A DNA stretch of 64,000 bases, taken from Sphagnum compactum. Taxonomy: Eukaryota; Bryophyta; Sphagnopsida; Sphagnales. Of this stretch, positions 12,501-26,036 are shown piece after piece. Every line of letters begins with the position of its first letter. Within the stretch, counting starts at the first letter, position 1. The stretch is taken from assembly GCA_965153455.1 (NCBI GenBank), contig OZ234503.1, forward strand, positions 14,389,118-14,453,117, in the 5' to 3' direction. The position numbers and the translations under genes are program-made. The notes beneath the pieces are model-generated. The model worked only from the letters and a program-made list of their open reading frames with translations. It searched no databases and was not told the DNA's origin.

Positions 12501-15127
12501 GGTAAAAGGAGTTATTTCCAGTATTGGTCGCTTATCGAGTTTTGACCCAGTTATCAATCCGATTATTAATAACCTACCAGTTGGTTATTGATCTTTTTAG
12601 TAATGGGGTAATAACATAATTGCTTGGTATCAAACTTTCAAAGTTCAATAACCTACCCAGGTGACCTAGTTATCATCCAACTAGGTTATCATAAAGAGTT
12701 AAAAAAAATTACGATACAAAAAAAAATTAATTTGAATTTTTAAAAACCCTATAACCGATGTATAAACCAGAGGTTATGAACTGAGTATTTGAAAACCTTT
12801 TTGGTTAACCAATGGTTATTACAAAAAGTATTGATAACCTAATTTGGCACTCGAATTTTTTCGATATGGATATAATCTATAACCTAACCAGCACCCAATT
12901 TTTTAAAGAAATAACCTGCCATCAGTTTCCTCATCTGTGCTTGCACTTCTCTCTATCATTCATATAGGCAATCAATTTTCTAAACAACTTGAAACAAATT
13001 AACATCTTTGTATTTGATTTGCAATTCAAAAACATTCCTTTAATTTGCTAGAGCTATTTTGACTTGTACCAAATATCACACCATAGTACAAGGCCAGCTT
13101 CAACCACATGTCTATTGAATAATTAATGAATTTACAAGATTCCACAACAAAATAATAGAATATATCCCAAAGTGTTCTCAACTTTCATTCACAAAAGTTT
13201 TGTTCTTTAGAATGTTTTGGAAAATTTCAACATTTCTAACAAAAATAATATAATTAATGTTGAAGCTGCCAAGGTAAGGTACTACTTGCTTGCATGGGGA
13301 TCACATTTCATAGCACTTCAATTGTACTCAGTAACCAACAGCTGTTGTAATGAAAGACATGGATTCCCCTTCCATGCACCCTCATTTAATATGATCCCAA
13401 CAAACTCAAAGTAAATACAAGACCACCACCTTAATAAGTATCTGCCATCAATATTGTCTTGTTTAGTCACCCTAGATCAGCAACCTGCTTAACTTCACTC
13501 CTTTAAGCCTGGAACTTGCTTGTAGTCCAGGACTTAATTAAATGGGTTGGGTGACCAAGGAGAAGAAAGGTTCTTTCACAACTCCCAAGTGCAGACTTCA
13601 AACCCTGCCTGGTTCCTAAAACCAAGCATGAATTTGACCAGCCATTGCCAAGACCAATGTTAGTTATTTCAAAATTAAAAACAATTGACCCGCCGGTTAT
13701 CAATTTCAGTCGACTTAATAACCTTGTTATCAATTCTCTGACTGTCTTTGGGTGATTAACCAATTTGTTTATGCATTAAAGGTTGATTCTCCAATTGAGA
13801 ACCGCTGATTATATTGATTTTTTTATTATACCCTGATTGTAGGATTTTATTTATTTTAATTTTTAGAAAAACATTATTTCCAGTTATTCCTTTTTTTTTT
13901 TAAAACATAAAACATGATTAGTGTTTTAGGATTTTTTGGAGAATACACTTAGAAAAATTGGAGGATACATTCTAAGGCATTTTTTTTTGCGAAAAAATGT
14001 GATCCTCACATTTCAATGTGTAATTGGAGAGCATGTTACCCAGCATATTATTTTCATCTGCTGTTTGGGGGGCCATTCTAGAGTGAGTATTCCATTTTCC
14101 AAAACAGCCTCATTTTTGGGGGTCTTTTTGCCATGATATCTATCGACCAGGGATCATCACAAGGAAAAATTTAAAAAAAAGCAGGTCGTTTTGTTAAGTA
14201 AAGCCCTCAGCCGGCCGCTTAACCCTACTCATAATTTTGCACATAAGAGATTGCTTGATATTCTTGCATGCTATGAGTGAGTGATGTCTCTCAATCTGAA
14301 TCAATAGGAGAAAACCCATGCTCCAGAATCAGAACAAGAGTACATCCATAATCTGGGTTTGCATGGATGTTCATGAACTATGGAAGCCCAATTTAACTCA
14401 CAACCATGCACTTTCTCCAAACCCTGAGTGCCAAAAACATCAATAAAGGGGGGAAAATTGTCAAATAGGATTTCATATGTGACTTGTCCAGGATCTTTGT
14501 GAAGCTGATGTAAAGGAGCATCATCTCTTGTTGAGGATTGTTTTGAGGAGTTGATGGTTATAGTGCATCATCATTAGTAGCGCCCCCCCCCCCAAAACTG
14601 GTGTGGCTATGGTAATATGATGTGCACCAAGAAGAAGGTTGTTGCTTATTCTGCTAAACTAGGGCAATTGTATAATTTGTCACATTCAACTACTTGGGCA
14701 CCTAAGCATTGCAAGCTTCTTTGGGAATCAAAGCATTTTATTAACTGCCAGAAACTAGCCCATGCATCCTCAGGAGGGGGACTGGATTCTGCCCCCACCT
14801 AACCCTAAGGACTGGAGGACTGAAGCATTGGGAACTCAAGACAAGCAAATTTGTACCAGGCAGGTCCCAGTACAAATCTAAAGTTTAGCAGAAGTAGCAA
14901 CAACCTTCTTCTTTGTGAGTAGGAGAGATGATTCTAATGTCACATAGATTCTACCCACCACATATTGAAAGATCAATGAAACAGTGTTGGTCAGTTAGTG
15001 AGAAAATGGCCGGTTATCAAAAATGTCCAAGAGTAGGTTATTCATAATCGACTTACTGGGTCTGAAATTGGTTTAAAGACAAATGGAGACCTTGTAGCGT
15101 GGAATTGTTTTTGGTTACTCTTTTAGG
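9511..15127. other. gene-free AT-rich region
   Basis: No gene was recognised on either strand. Visible structure: (TA)n at 9713-9731, (CA)n at 9816-9838, a two-copy repeat at 10672-10842, and scattered fragments around 12530-12900, 13680-13800 and 15010 rich in TAACC and GGTTAT words that look like pieces of one old transposon. Confidence 0.5.
10672..10842. repeat. two-copy tandem duplication (~85 bp unit)
   Basis: The unit GTATCCCAAATTTGGGGGTA, then CTGGCTCCC, GAAATTGGGGA and AAGTCAGGATGAAAATAGTA, occurs at about 10672-10751 and again at about 10759-10842 with small differences. Confidence 0.85.
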
Positions 15128-16285
15128 GTTTGTGGTGTGAAAAGGATGCGCTTGTCTTTGTCTAAGTGTTAGAAATGATTTTTTGTTTTGTCTCTTTATC
15201 ATTCACTAGAGTGTGTTACAATTTGTGGAGGTTGTGACATTGATAGTGCTGATTTATGAAGGAGGGATGTTTTTGGGATTGACTTAGCTTGTTGTTTGTT
15301 TTTCTTGTGTGTGGTTTTAGTCGGCGCTTAGGATGGAACAAGGCTGATGGACAATTGGAATAAGTAGCTGATCTTTGAGAAGTTGAGGATTCAATTTGCA
15401 TCTTTGTGTGTTTTTTTTTTTGGTTATTTGTTTTTCTTGTGTGTGGTTGCAATTGGCACTTAGGATGGAACAAGGCTGGTGGACAACTAGAATAATTAGT
15501 TAATCTTTGAGAAATTGAGGATCCAATTTACATCTTCGTAGTTTAAAGTAAGATTGATGTTTTGTTTTGGTTGTGATTGATGTTGTAGCCACATTGAAGA
15601 GAAGAATGCCCTAGTGCAAAATGTTATCTTCCTAAGCATCAATCTCTCTAATCCCTATTGCACAGGAGATTCAATGATCAGTTAAATGGAGTTAGAAAAG
15701 TTTGTAGAAACGTATATGGAGCAAGATCAAAAATGGACTCATCTGTTTGTGGCATTTGTTGTCCAAGTCAAGTATGTTTGGTTGTATGTTTGACCTGCAG
15801 TTTTATGCATGAATGCATGGATTTGGGAGATTGAATAACTAGAATATAGGAGCTTTGAGCACAAGTGTTGGCCATTGGGAAGGTACAAGGGACATAAGAG
15901 AGATAAATTCTTGGAGTTATTGGGTGTTTGGGATGTTCTACTTGTTAGTGTCTCCCAAATTGTTGTAGTAGAAGAATCAATGTGGGTTGTTATGAGTTTG
16001 TTGTAAGCCCGATGGGAACTCCATGTGGAATTTCATGTTTTAAAGTATTGCATGTCTTCTATGCCACATTAGAAGATCATGATAATCCACTGAGAGGAGA
16101 TTTGGAAAGATCTTATCCATCTTATGCCATTAGGTTAAGGTTTGCAACTAAGTAGATCAGAAAATTGATTTATTGGAAGTATTGTAACTATTGGATTGGT
16201 TTTATATGCAAATCTTTAGTAGTTCTACAAGTGTTTATGATGACTTTTGGTGTTGTGCCTTACTTTTTTTATTACAATATTGCCT
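15128..16285. repeat. dispersed repeat, copy 1 (~1.1 kb)
   Basis: This stretch aligns by eye along its whole length, in the same orientation, with 50117-51112. Shared words in order: GTTTGTGGTGTGAAAA, ATCATTCACT, TACAATTTGTGGAGG, GGGTGTTTGGGATGTT, GTAGAAGAATCAATGTGGGT, CTATGCCATTAGGTTA and TTTTTATTACAATAT. It is presumably part of a transposable element. No intact frame and no recognisable protein motif are seen. Copy 1 carries an internal tandem duplication (about 15303-15410 and 15433-15540). Confidence 0.8.
15303..15545. repeat. internal tandem duplication in dispersed repeat copy 1
   Basis: The segment TTCTTGTGTGTGGTT, then GGATGGAACAAGGCTG, TTGAGAA and TTGAGGAT, appears twice about 130 bp apart. 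The counterpart at 50280-50385 is single, so the duplication happened after the copies separated or was lost there. Confidence 0.7.
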
Positions 16286-19200
16286 TGATTAAAACTAAAC
16301 ACTAACTCATACCCTTCCATGTTTCATGCCAACATTGAACTTTTAATTTGTCATACTTCACTTGGCTACATTTTTCAAATTTTAACTTTTTTTTAAAAAC
16401 TTGAATTCAACTAGTGTGAATTGGCAATTGTGGGAGTGCAGGTGGGATGAAGATTATTTTGGAAGATAAGTTTCACCTAAAATCTAGCCTTTACATTATA
16501 TTAGGTGGTTCTGAAGTTGGGTATCAAAAAAGGTATTTCAAAATTGACCTTTATGCATAATAATTGAGTATCTATATATTAAGATAGGTGTTTGTTTTGT
16601 TTGGATATGGTCAAATCGTGGCTTCCCGAATTCGCTTTTGGTACTAGCAAAAAACCTTTCAACAAGGCAATGTGCATGTTCATCATTTAGTAGTTTTTAG
16701 ATCAACGGAGCAAGAATTATTGAATTTTAAGTGACTTTCATCTTTGGAAATTAATTTAGCAAGGTTTCATAAGAAATTTGAAACTAACTCACTTCAACTA
16801 GTATTGTGATGGATGACCTTACATGAGGTTGGATATACTTAGGCCAATGGCACAAGGACCCACTAAAAAAAGAAGTGGCCAATGATGATCCAAACCAGTG
16901 TGGTTTGCGTGTTACATGTCATTTCAAGAACTAACAAAACCCTTATGGATTGGGTAGTGAATTTTCAAAATTTAAGAGCCTACCCGTATGATTGGAATTT
17001 CATCCTAATATGTTATCAATACTAAAACCCTAAACATGTTTATGCTAATAAAAAATAGAAGAATAAAAGTAAATTAAAAACTAAAAATTTACTTAGGTAG
17101 TATATAACCAGAGGTTTTCAAGGCAAGTATTGGAGAACTGAACCTCATGGAAAACTAGTGGTTATTACCCAAAAAATAATGAAGTAAATTGATAATCAGG
17201 GATATGACTTTGATAGCGAAATTGATAACCGGCAAGTCTAAATTTTCAAAAATGATATTGAGACCCTGTGTGATTAAAAAATTAAAAAATAATGCACCCA
17301 ACAGATTATGGGAAAAAAAGAAAAAAAAACCAGCCAACACTGGTCCAAACTCCAAACATGCTTAAAGAGGGTATCACATTAAACATGTCTCGAACATAAC
17401 AACACATAGCATGGTCATAGAGTCTAATGACTAAGATGCTTAACAACAGTACAACTGAAAACCCAGGCTTATTCTATTTGCATGCTAAAGTCTGGTTAGG
17501 CTGGGCTGAACTCTGGTTCTAGCCAGCATAACCAGAGTTGGGTCAATTAGAGTGTAACTTAAACCCCAAGCTTGTCTTACAAGCCAGCCCCATCAGAGAT
17601 GGAAGCTCACTAATATACAGTACAAATTAAAACCCAGGTCTATCCTTCAGCAAGCTAGCCCGAATTCTGGTTGTTGGGCAGTAGCTGAGAGCAAGTCAAA
17701 CCAAGTGCAAAACCATGTAGGGTGCTGCACTGATGCCAGGACATGTTACAGTGCTCCATTAGGGAGGTAGTTAGCTTCTTGGGTCCTTTGGTGGTGGCAG
17801 GGAAGGACACAGTAAAAACTCATCTCCAGCAACATTTGCAGTCACAAGATAATGAAGAGAATCACTAGCTCAGAGTCATTGTAGCAGTAGAGACAGATTT
17901 AGAGTTAGTTCTAAAATTCTCTATATCATTGTAGTAGGCCACAGATTTGATTTCCTCTTCCCACCCATGAGAGATGATCATCATCATCATCTTGTGGTAC
18001 TTTTAGTACTTACTGTCTGCTGGCACTAAGGTCCAGGATCACCCAAAACCTTACCATACACGAATAGCAGCAGGTTTGGCAGGTCTCTTGCTGAATAATT
18101 AATTAATTTGGAAAAAATAAAGTTCGGCACGGCATGGAGAATATTCCAAAAGATGCTTCATTTTCTTTCACAATAATTTTTTTGGGGAGGAATTTCTATA
18201 ATTAAAAATTTGGCACCTCTGATTTAATATAATTTTAGCCAAACCTGCTATACAGGTGTGGTACCATGCATTAAGAAGAGACTAGAGGTGTGTGACTACA
18301 AGGTAGACTTGTAAAAACTCTTCAAATAATGTTGAGTATATATATATATATATGAGAGAAGTTTGTGATCAGTGGTTTTTTTTGCAAAACATTATGTCAT
18401 TTTTTGGACCAACAGATTGGGATTTTTTGGATTTTTTTCTATTCTAAATTGAACTAATTTTGCCAAATTTTTGATAGCTCAAAATTGGAAAGAAAAAAAA
18501 AAGAAAACCTTGTTTGTGATGGAGAGAAAATTGACCCAAATTAGTTCCTGATTTGTTTACGCATCAAACTTCCAACAATGCTACACTCCTGCATGGGGAT
18601 GTTTCTTTGTTTTCAACAAATGTTATTGATGACATTATCCCATTAGTCATAACCTACTCAACAATACATCATTAGATATATACAAATATACTTGGGCTCT
18701 GTGTTGCTTCCCTACCAGTGACAATTTTCTTTCTTATTATGTTCCCATATGATTATCAATAAGTCATCATTATTTATGTCAATGTCAATTTAATTTTACT
18801 TTATATAAACACCATGGACTTGAAAAGGCACATTTTAATTTGCTTTTCCATATTTATGTTGTTAGGTAAGGAAAGGGGTGAAATAGTTACAAGGATAAGA
18901 GATAATTATTGGGAAAAGAGTGAGGTAGTGTGACTTAAAAATAACCCGAAAGTGAAAAAGGTTAACCACTTTCTACCCAAACCGGTGGTTTATGGTGCAA
19001 TGTGATTTCATGAGCATGCTGATCATGTGTTGTTTGAAATTGTGTGTGTGTGTTTGTTTTGCTTTATGCTTGCAATTCTCCATTCATGGAGAAAGGAGAA
19101 TGCGAGTGCCTTGTTTGGAGGATGAGCTTACTAGTTGTGTTGTTTTGGTGTTTGTTCTTCATGATGTCTTCTGAAATCAAAGTTCCCATTGGTGGATTGG

Positions 19201-21762
19201 ATTGCATAAGGATGATGAAGTGTTGTTATTTGAAGGTGATTGGTTTTTGCAAGACAATAGGAAGAGCTAAGTATTCTATAATTGAATTATGTTGAGAGCA
19301 AAAGATAGAACGGGTGTAGTTGAAATGCATAGAGAGATGAATGTTCTATGTGCATAGTATTGTTCTTTGCAATTTTGTTGTGTTGAAGATACAAAAATTT
19401 TATGTAATAAGTTTGTTACAGGCTAGTGGTGAAAATGATGTAGAACATTAAAAGATTTTTGAGCGACTTCTTTCATGGCATTATATTAAGTGAGATGAAA
19501 TTGGGGAGTTGGGATGAATGGAAGTGAATGCCCTGGTTGGCGTTTGAGGTTGGGATTTGCTGCCAACTCATTTGTCTGGGGATTGGACTGAAATTGTTGA
19601 TCTTGGGTCCTGCAGAATTTGGGGTGATACTAGGATTCTTTCCTTATGAAAACTTTCGGGATTCAATGAGTGAGGGTGTGAAGCAATGCCATAAGGAGTT
19701 AGTCGATGCTCAATGAGAATGATTCCCAAGAGTTTTGATTCACCTAAGCCTTAAGGTTCAGAAGTAGATGTTGTGTAGTTTAATTTCTGTAATAGATTTA
19801 TGTGACAGTCAATATGGATTATGTACTAACAATAGAAATGAAGCTTTATGATCACAATTTATCCTTTCTTTTTGTCCACAGTAGTTCTGAAGATGATAAG
19901 TAATTACTAGAAAAGAAGTGAGGTAGTTGGACTTGAAAATGAGATAGTTATACTTGAAAATGTCTCTAAAATTGTCTAGGTACAACCATACAAAGGATTA
20001 TGCAAAATCAATAGAAAGCCTAAGCAAAATTATAGAATATCACCCATATATCAGTTGCTTGAAATTTCATCACTGAAATATAATATGATATTGAACATAG
20101 TTTCACAATCGTGGATGAAGAACATTACTCATTAATGGAAAAAATGTACACTGATAACAACGTTTTTTGGATTTTTGGATGTGTGAAAAGCCTGACAAAA
20201 TGAAGATGGAACTCCAGATTTATTCTTTTTAATGTATGTTTTTCTTGCCATGTTGGCACTGATAGTGCATAGTTAAATTAGTGTGAAGGATTTCTTCTCA
20301 GGTCAGAGATTTTCTTACTTTTGGTTCCCATTTGGGGTTTGAGGCAACTTATTTACCCTTAAACCTAAACTTGCTTCAAGGTATGCCTTTCACCTTTCAT
20401 TCTTGCCAGGAAGCCAATAGACTTCCAAGACACCAATGCCATACTCAGTATTAAAGACTAAGTAGGGTAGCCTGCCCTATGACAAAACACCACCTATGAC
20501 CGAACATTTTTATAAATATCTTCCTCATCTCTTCTTCATTTTGAGTGATTTAAAATGTTATGGGAGCGCTAACTTGAGCTCTCCAATTCATCTTTGAACA
20601 GCAGAGGCAAAGGAGTCATTATAGAAGAGCAAGAAGAGAAATAAGCTTTTCCAAGTTATAAATTGCGTTTTTTCTCTCTTCTAGCCCTCTTACTTTCAAT
20701 GCTCATAACTTTCTCGTTTCTTATTCAATTTAAGTCATTTAAAGTGCTATAAGAGCGCAACCTTATGATCTACAAATCGTCTTTGAACCATAAAGGAAAT
20801 AGAGCGACTTCCAAAAACTTTTTTGGGTGTTCGGTAATAGTCTTCCAAGTGTTCAGTGATTTTTAGTTTCCACCATTTGACCCCACTACCTTTGGAGGGT
20901 CACATCTGACTCGTTTCTTCATCTTTTTCAACAATTCAACGTTCTGTGGGTGCACAAATAGTAGGGCTACAATTCCTTATTGGGCATGAAATTCAAAGGA
21001 GCACTCTCCAGAAATTGGCAGACCTCTGAGACACTAAATGTTCGGTGACCGGCCTGGCTACCCTAATTGGGCTGCGTGCTGCTCCACATTACCAGCTACA
21101 ATCAACTGTCATAAGTTTGAAATATTAATAAATTTTAATTTGTTCCTTGAATCTTCCAATTTCAAAACAAAATTCTATGATTATATAGATCTTCCATGAA
21201 ATAATTTCCATTTCCATATTCAATCTGGATTGTGAAATTCAATCTTCAACTATTGAAAACATTTTATAAAAATTTGTGTATCGATTATACCAAGAAAATC
21301 ATGAAACTCTATCAATTTGAAAGAAAAGATTTAAAGAGGATTAACTTTTTATTCAATGTGATGTGCCCCTTTAAATTCAAATATGTGTTGGTGTCGCTTG
21401 GGAAGACAAAAACATTCAATTTTCACATGCGACAATTGAAAGGCAATGATTTGTTCAATCACAGTGGCCCCTTGCTGGCTGGATCTTTCTTTGAAAGATC
21501 TCTTCACCTAAGAATCCCACCCCACCCAAACAATCATGAGAACACAATGCAATTCCTCTTTTGTCAAAACCTCACAAAGCTGTACTGTATGAACAAGAAG
21601 CAACAACTGTCAACTACCAAAAACCTAAAATGAATCAATAAGCTACATTTCCAAGCAATACAGGATTAAGCTGAAAAACTCTTATAGTAATCGACATGCA
21701 TCAAAGGAATGACAGACGACGGATTTAGTTAAGGGGTTCTTGGTCAATGCCTGGGATACCAA
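16286..21762. other. gene-free AT-rich region
   Basis: No gene recognised. Contains a fragment at 17100-17250 resembling the TAACC-rich piece at 12770-12850, a (TA)n run near 18335-18352, and two copies of a motif at 20548-20610 and 20733-20800 (separate entry). A 133-codon frame at 21232-21633 has no recognisable features and is probably chance. Confidence 0.5.
20540..20815. repeat. two copies of a GATTTAAA...CTTTGAAC module
   Basis: Copy a (about 20548-20608) contains GTGATTTAAAATGTTATGG, GAGCGCTAA and ATCTTTGAAC. Copy b (about 20733-20798) contains GTCATTTAAAGTGCTATAAG, AGCGCAA and GTCTTTGAAC. A third, related copy is at about 52580-52645. Nature unknown, probably parts of one repeat family. 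Confidence 0.6.
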
Positions 21763-24700
21763 TTACTTGAGAAACTTCAATACAGATTCGTAGACGAGAA
21801 AAGTAAGGGAAGATGATGGCACAACTCTCAGCAAATTAGGGACAATTCCTTTGTACAGCCCCCTTAAACCTTCATACCTGCCATGTGTTTAACAAACAAT
21901 CAGTCTCATAATCATCACCCATCATCATCCAAGTCCGAAAGAAAGTTCTATCTTGTGATGTTCTTTGTCCATTCCATAAGAGGGTTCATCTAATTAGTCA
22001 GTCAGCAAATGTCCTCTCTTGCTGCACTGCAGACACCACACAATTCATTCATTGCTTCCACAGAAGTAACTTATGGAAAAGCACACATCATCTGTAACTT
22101 ACAGAGCATGGAAGATGGTGAACATAAAAGTCTTGCCAAGTGGTCATTCTATCAAAAGTTGGTGGACATTTTACCTTACGGCATCTTCAAAGGCATGCCA
22201 AGTGTTGCGGTACTTGAAAAATCCTTCCTTACTCGGTCTTTGCTGTTAGAAATAAACAGTCGCACTCTAAAATTTGTGTTTGAAAGTACTTTACTACGGG
22301 TTTATCATGAGGCTAGAACCTTCTTGCACTATTTCTGTCAACTGTCTCATGAATTGTTGCCAATGTCTCTGTATTCCCCAGTCACCTACAATAACGACTA
22401 TCAGCCAAGAGACAAAGGGTACCTGGAGACGAGATCGGATGACCTGCAATATGGACCAAACAATATGTATGTAAACACAATCACAGAGCACTGCAGATTG
22501 AGGACATTTCATGAAAATCTTATTGTATGAGTATATTTGCAAACATCACTGATCATGAGAAGACAAACAAAACAACTCAACCATTCTGTGTGTCAAATTG
22601 TACACCAGGCTTAACCCACAATTGAGTCATTGCATCATGCTTTGACCCAAGTGATCATGGAGAAAGTTTTGAACAAGTTGTGAAACTCAATCTGCAAAAG
22701 TGTTTCTGTACATACCTGATATGGATATGTGAGAAAGACAGCAAACAGCTTTGACGACGCCCCCAAAACTGCAAAATCTTGGGATGTCTGCATCATAGGA
22801 TTGAGACATAATGAGAGTTCAAGAGCTGATAGGGCTAAAATGAACCACAAACCAACATGAGAGCTATGTGTGCACAGTGGCCATTGAGATACTAAAGAGA
22901 GCAGGGAGTTACTACCAAAAGATCTTCACCCTTTGTATTCATAAGCTGATCTGTGGACTTTTGAGAGTGATAGGCAATCAACAACTTCCGGCCTTCTTCA
23001 TAGGCCATGAATTGTAAGGCTCCATGCGATACCTAAAATGCCTCAATCAAATCATTATGCTTTGTACCCACTTCCAGCTGATACATTCATAAGGGACAGC
23101 ACGTATCAGGAAGAGAAGATTCAGAATGTGTCCTGCCTTGCTCCCATGAGCTTGAACTCAAAACATTTGACAGAGCTTCTAAACTGCAAGTTTTTACAAA
23201 GAGTGGAATTGCTAGCATCCTAGCAAGGCAACAGGGTTGATCCTGGTATCAGGAGTTGTGAAAGTACCAGCCCTGCTTCATACTCTTAATACATAAAAAT
23301 TCAGATAAGCCATTGTGGCTGATTGTTGGTTACCCATGACACCCTCAAAATGTAGTGACCACTTTGCATTGTCTCACCTGAAATGGAAAATCTCTAGATC
23401 ATGCAACATGCACCCTTTTAAGAAAAAGAAGAAAGTGGAAATACTCACAAGAACAAGTCCAGGGCCAAGACCTTTGTAAAGACCACGCCAGCCCTCCTCT
23501 TTGAGAATGCTTCGCAGGGCATCTAGAATTTGAACACAATCCTTCGGTTTGAAAGACATACACGTGAAATAATCTACAGGAAATTCACTTGATTGGATAC
23601 ACACACAAGTCAACAACAAGGCCATAAGGGGATTACAAACCATAGAATCCTGTATATGGTTGATGTGTGCCATGGGCAGGGCCCTGAAGCTGTAACCTTG
23701 TTTTCACTAACCATACCGGATTTGTCAGCACACAAACCTAGCACACTCCAACCCCACAACCTTATTATTCTGGATACAAAGATATTGCAATCACACAAAT
23801 GTTGCTGGTTGACCCTCACTCCTACTCAACTATAGAAAGTAGCAGCTTTGGAGAACTTAAGAGCCAGAGACTCCAGATAAATTAGGAGAGGACTTACTAT
23901 TGATCCTGCTTCAGCAGCTGAAAGAAGATGCAAGGTTGGACCCAGGTCCCTACCAACTAGCTGCCGATTTCTTTCTTTTATGTTGCTATACCTAAAACAC
24001 AGGTACAGTACACCATGGGAAAGCCAATCAGCAAAGCAAAACAGTCTACTCATGCAACAATCTATACAGCACCAAAACCAAGTCAAAAGCCTTTCTTTTA
24101 CAAAAACTGAAAACCAACAGTGAAATGAGCATGATGACCAGGTTATACAATATTGGTGACAATCACCAGAATAGAATCAAATTCACAGTTTCATGACTGA
24201 TCCAAAACCCACATGTAGATCATGGGAAGAGGCCTACTGGCAAACATGAATGTTAACCATCAGTCTCTCAGCAAACACACTCTTTCAGGTTCCAGGGTGA
24301 GACCTAGGCATCACTTACAAGAAAAAGTAGAGACCCCATGACAAGCTTGATCCCAGAACCGCAGGAAATAGGCCCGCATACAGCCCTCTTAATCCCTGTG
24401 AAACTCAAGCTCTCTTCATTTATGATCTGTCATAATTTTGTTGTCTTCAGTGACAATGAAGAATCTAACATATTACCTCCATTCATCATAAGAAGCGTCT
24501 GGTTTCAAAGTATATCAACAACAAGAGCCAGAATTGTTTAAAACTTCACAAGGTGATTGATTTGTAGAGCAATAAATCCAAACAAGCGGCTTGTTGCATA
24601 ATGGCTCTGCCCTTTAAATGATATGCATAGAGATGATAAATATTCAACATACTAAATTGGAAACACACAGTGGTTACCATGGTGAAGCCCAAGTGGAATC

Positions 24701-25388
24701 TTCAGTGACACCTGAAGTGTTTCTAGGGTGAACTCCACATGACTCTAGAATGTAGGGATACCAAACTTCTAGTCTGTTTCTAGCCTGTCTCATCACAATG
24801 TCTCTACCCTGAAGATGATCAACCCTGTATAAATGTATAAACAGGCAGAGCGGCACATCAAGACACAAGTTTTCTACCAGAAAGAGTTTCAGGAAAATCA
24901 CAAAGACAGATAATAATACAATCTCATCAGTTCACAATTGGAATAGGTAGGACGAGCTTGGAAAACACACACATACCTCTACTTTGGCAATTGTGTACAA
25001 AGCATGAACTGTGTGTTTGTACTTGGGGATGGTTGTCTGTCGCCCATCATGCACTGCAAAAACAAGAGAGAGAGAGGAGGGATCATCATAACAAAGAAGA
25101 CATGGCTACATACATACAAGAAGAGAGAAAACTCCAATCATTTCCAAGCTTTCAAGAAAAGGTACATCAAGAAGAAATCTGACAAGCTTGCTTCTTTGTC
25201 GTAGGGTTTAGGGTTGAATAGGGTTTGTATTATTGAAGAAGAACAAAGTCTCTCTCTTATTAACCTTGGAAGCGAGTGCGCACAATGTCCAGTGGATGCA
25301 GAGCGACAACGGTGGTGAGACCTGCCACAGCTCCCGCAGCTGCATTCTCCCATTTCCACTGCGGCCAATTGTGTAGGATGTTGTGCAT
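21763..25388 (-). CDS. FOLT1: folate transporter-like mitochondrial carrier family protein, 11 exons
   Basis: Eleven exons with consensus splice sites and matching phases: 25388-25265, 25053-24977, 24395-24319, 23991-23898, 23737-23641, 23522-23449, 23032-22916, 22787-22716, 22443-22423, 22242-22175 and 21877-21763. They give 311 residues, a normal length for the SLC25 family. The three repeat signatures are intact: PLDIVRTRF (32-40), NPVWLVKTR (130-138) and YPYQVIRSR (241-249). Other matches to the plant folate carrier are WKWENAAAGAVAG near the N-terminus, LHLLSAAEAG, GLRGLYAGLFPAVLGS, VSHGALQF and the LQ-QRPS junction. The known Arabidopsis relative moves folates into chloroplasts; an FAD/NAD-type substrate cannot be excluded. 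No N-terminal presequence is seen, which is usual for the family. Exon 9 is only 21 bp (VIRSRLQ). Confidence 0.92.
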
Positions 25389-25408
25389 TGCGACGAAGAT
25401 CGATCGAT

Positions 25409-25461
25409 CCCCACCTCTCCTCTCCTCTCCTCTTCTCTCCCCTCCCTTCCCCTCCCCTCAA
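25409..25461 (-). promoter_or_regulatory. purine-rich 5' leader of the carrier gene with G-quadruplex motif
   Basis: On the coding strand the leader is almost pure G+A. Within it (25457 to 25439) four G-runs separated by one or two A (GGGGAGGGGAAGGGAGGGG) meet the simple G-quadruplex pattern. The run ends about 50 nt before the start codon. If transcribed it could form an RNA quadruplex or act as a GAGA-type promoter element; both are inference. Confidence 0.55.
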
Positions 25462-25807
25462 TAGTCGCTGCTATTGCAAAGCCTTTTTGCAAGGCGTCAT
25501 GCCACCAGACATGGCTACCTATTGACCTAATTGATGAGGCTTGGATCTTGGAACACAATTCTTTGCGCATAAAGTTTGGATTTCAGCAATTTACATAGAG
25601 AAAGGGAAAGGAGAAAGTTGGAAGGCTGAAACAACTGAGGCAGGAGATCTGGAGTCTGATGCTAGCTGGGGAGATCAAGGAAGCTGGTCACTCTGCCACC
25701 ACCATCATTCACATTATTGATTCTGAAGGAGGGGTCACAGTTTTGAATGGAGTGATTCAAAGGAACTGCTTCAAGTACAGCTATTGATTGAGTCACCAGC
25801 CCGGGCA

Positions 25808-26036
25808 TTTCATAAGCTTACATTGAGATTGAAATCTCAGTCGCATGTACAATTTGTAACGTAGAAAAATGTTTCATAATCTTACATTGGAATCGAAATT
25901 TCGGTCCCATGTACAATTTGTAAGGTAGAATTTTTTCATAAGCCGAAATTTACATCGCATGTACAATTTGTAAAATGGAAATATGTTTCATAAACTCACA
26001 TTGACATCGAAATTTCGGTCACATGTTCAATTTGGA
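25808..26036. repeat. minisatellite, ~60 bp x 4
   Basis: Four units, each with TTTCATAA, CTTACATTG, GAAATTTCGGTC, GCATGTACAATTTGTAA and a GTAGAA or ATGGAA tail. The third unit is shortened. It begins about 420 bp upstream of the carrier gene start codon. Confidence 0.85.

Noticed and set aside
21232-21633. 133-codon plus-strand open frame
   Set aside because: AT-rich and Lys/Phe/Leu-biased as expected from AT-rich DNA, it lies just beyond the 3' end of the carrier gene, and no motif is visible.
23642-23897. Carrier gene first seemed to lack its second signature exon
   Set aside because: Reading the reverse strand carefully showed the exon at 23737-23641 with NPVWLVKTR and good splice sites, so the gene is complete.
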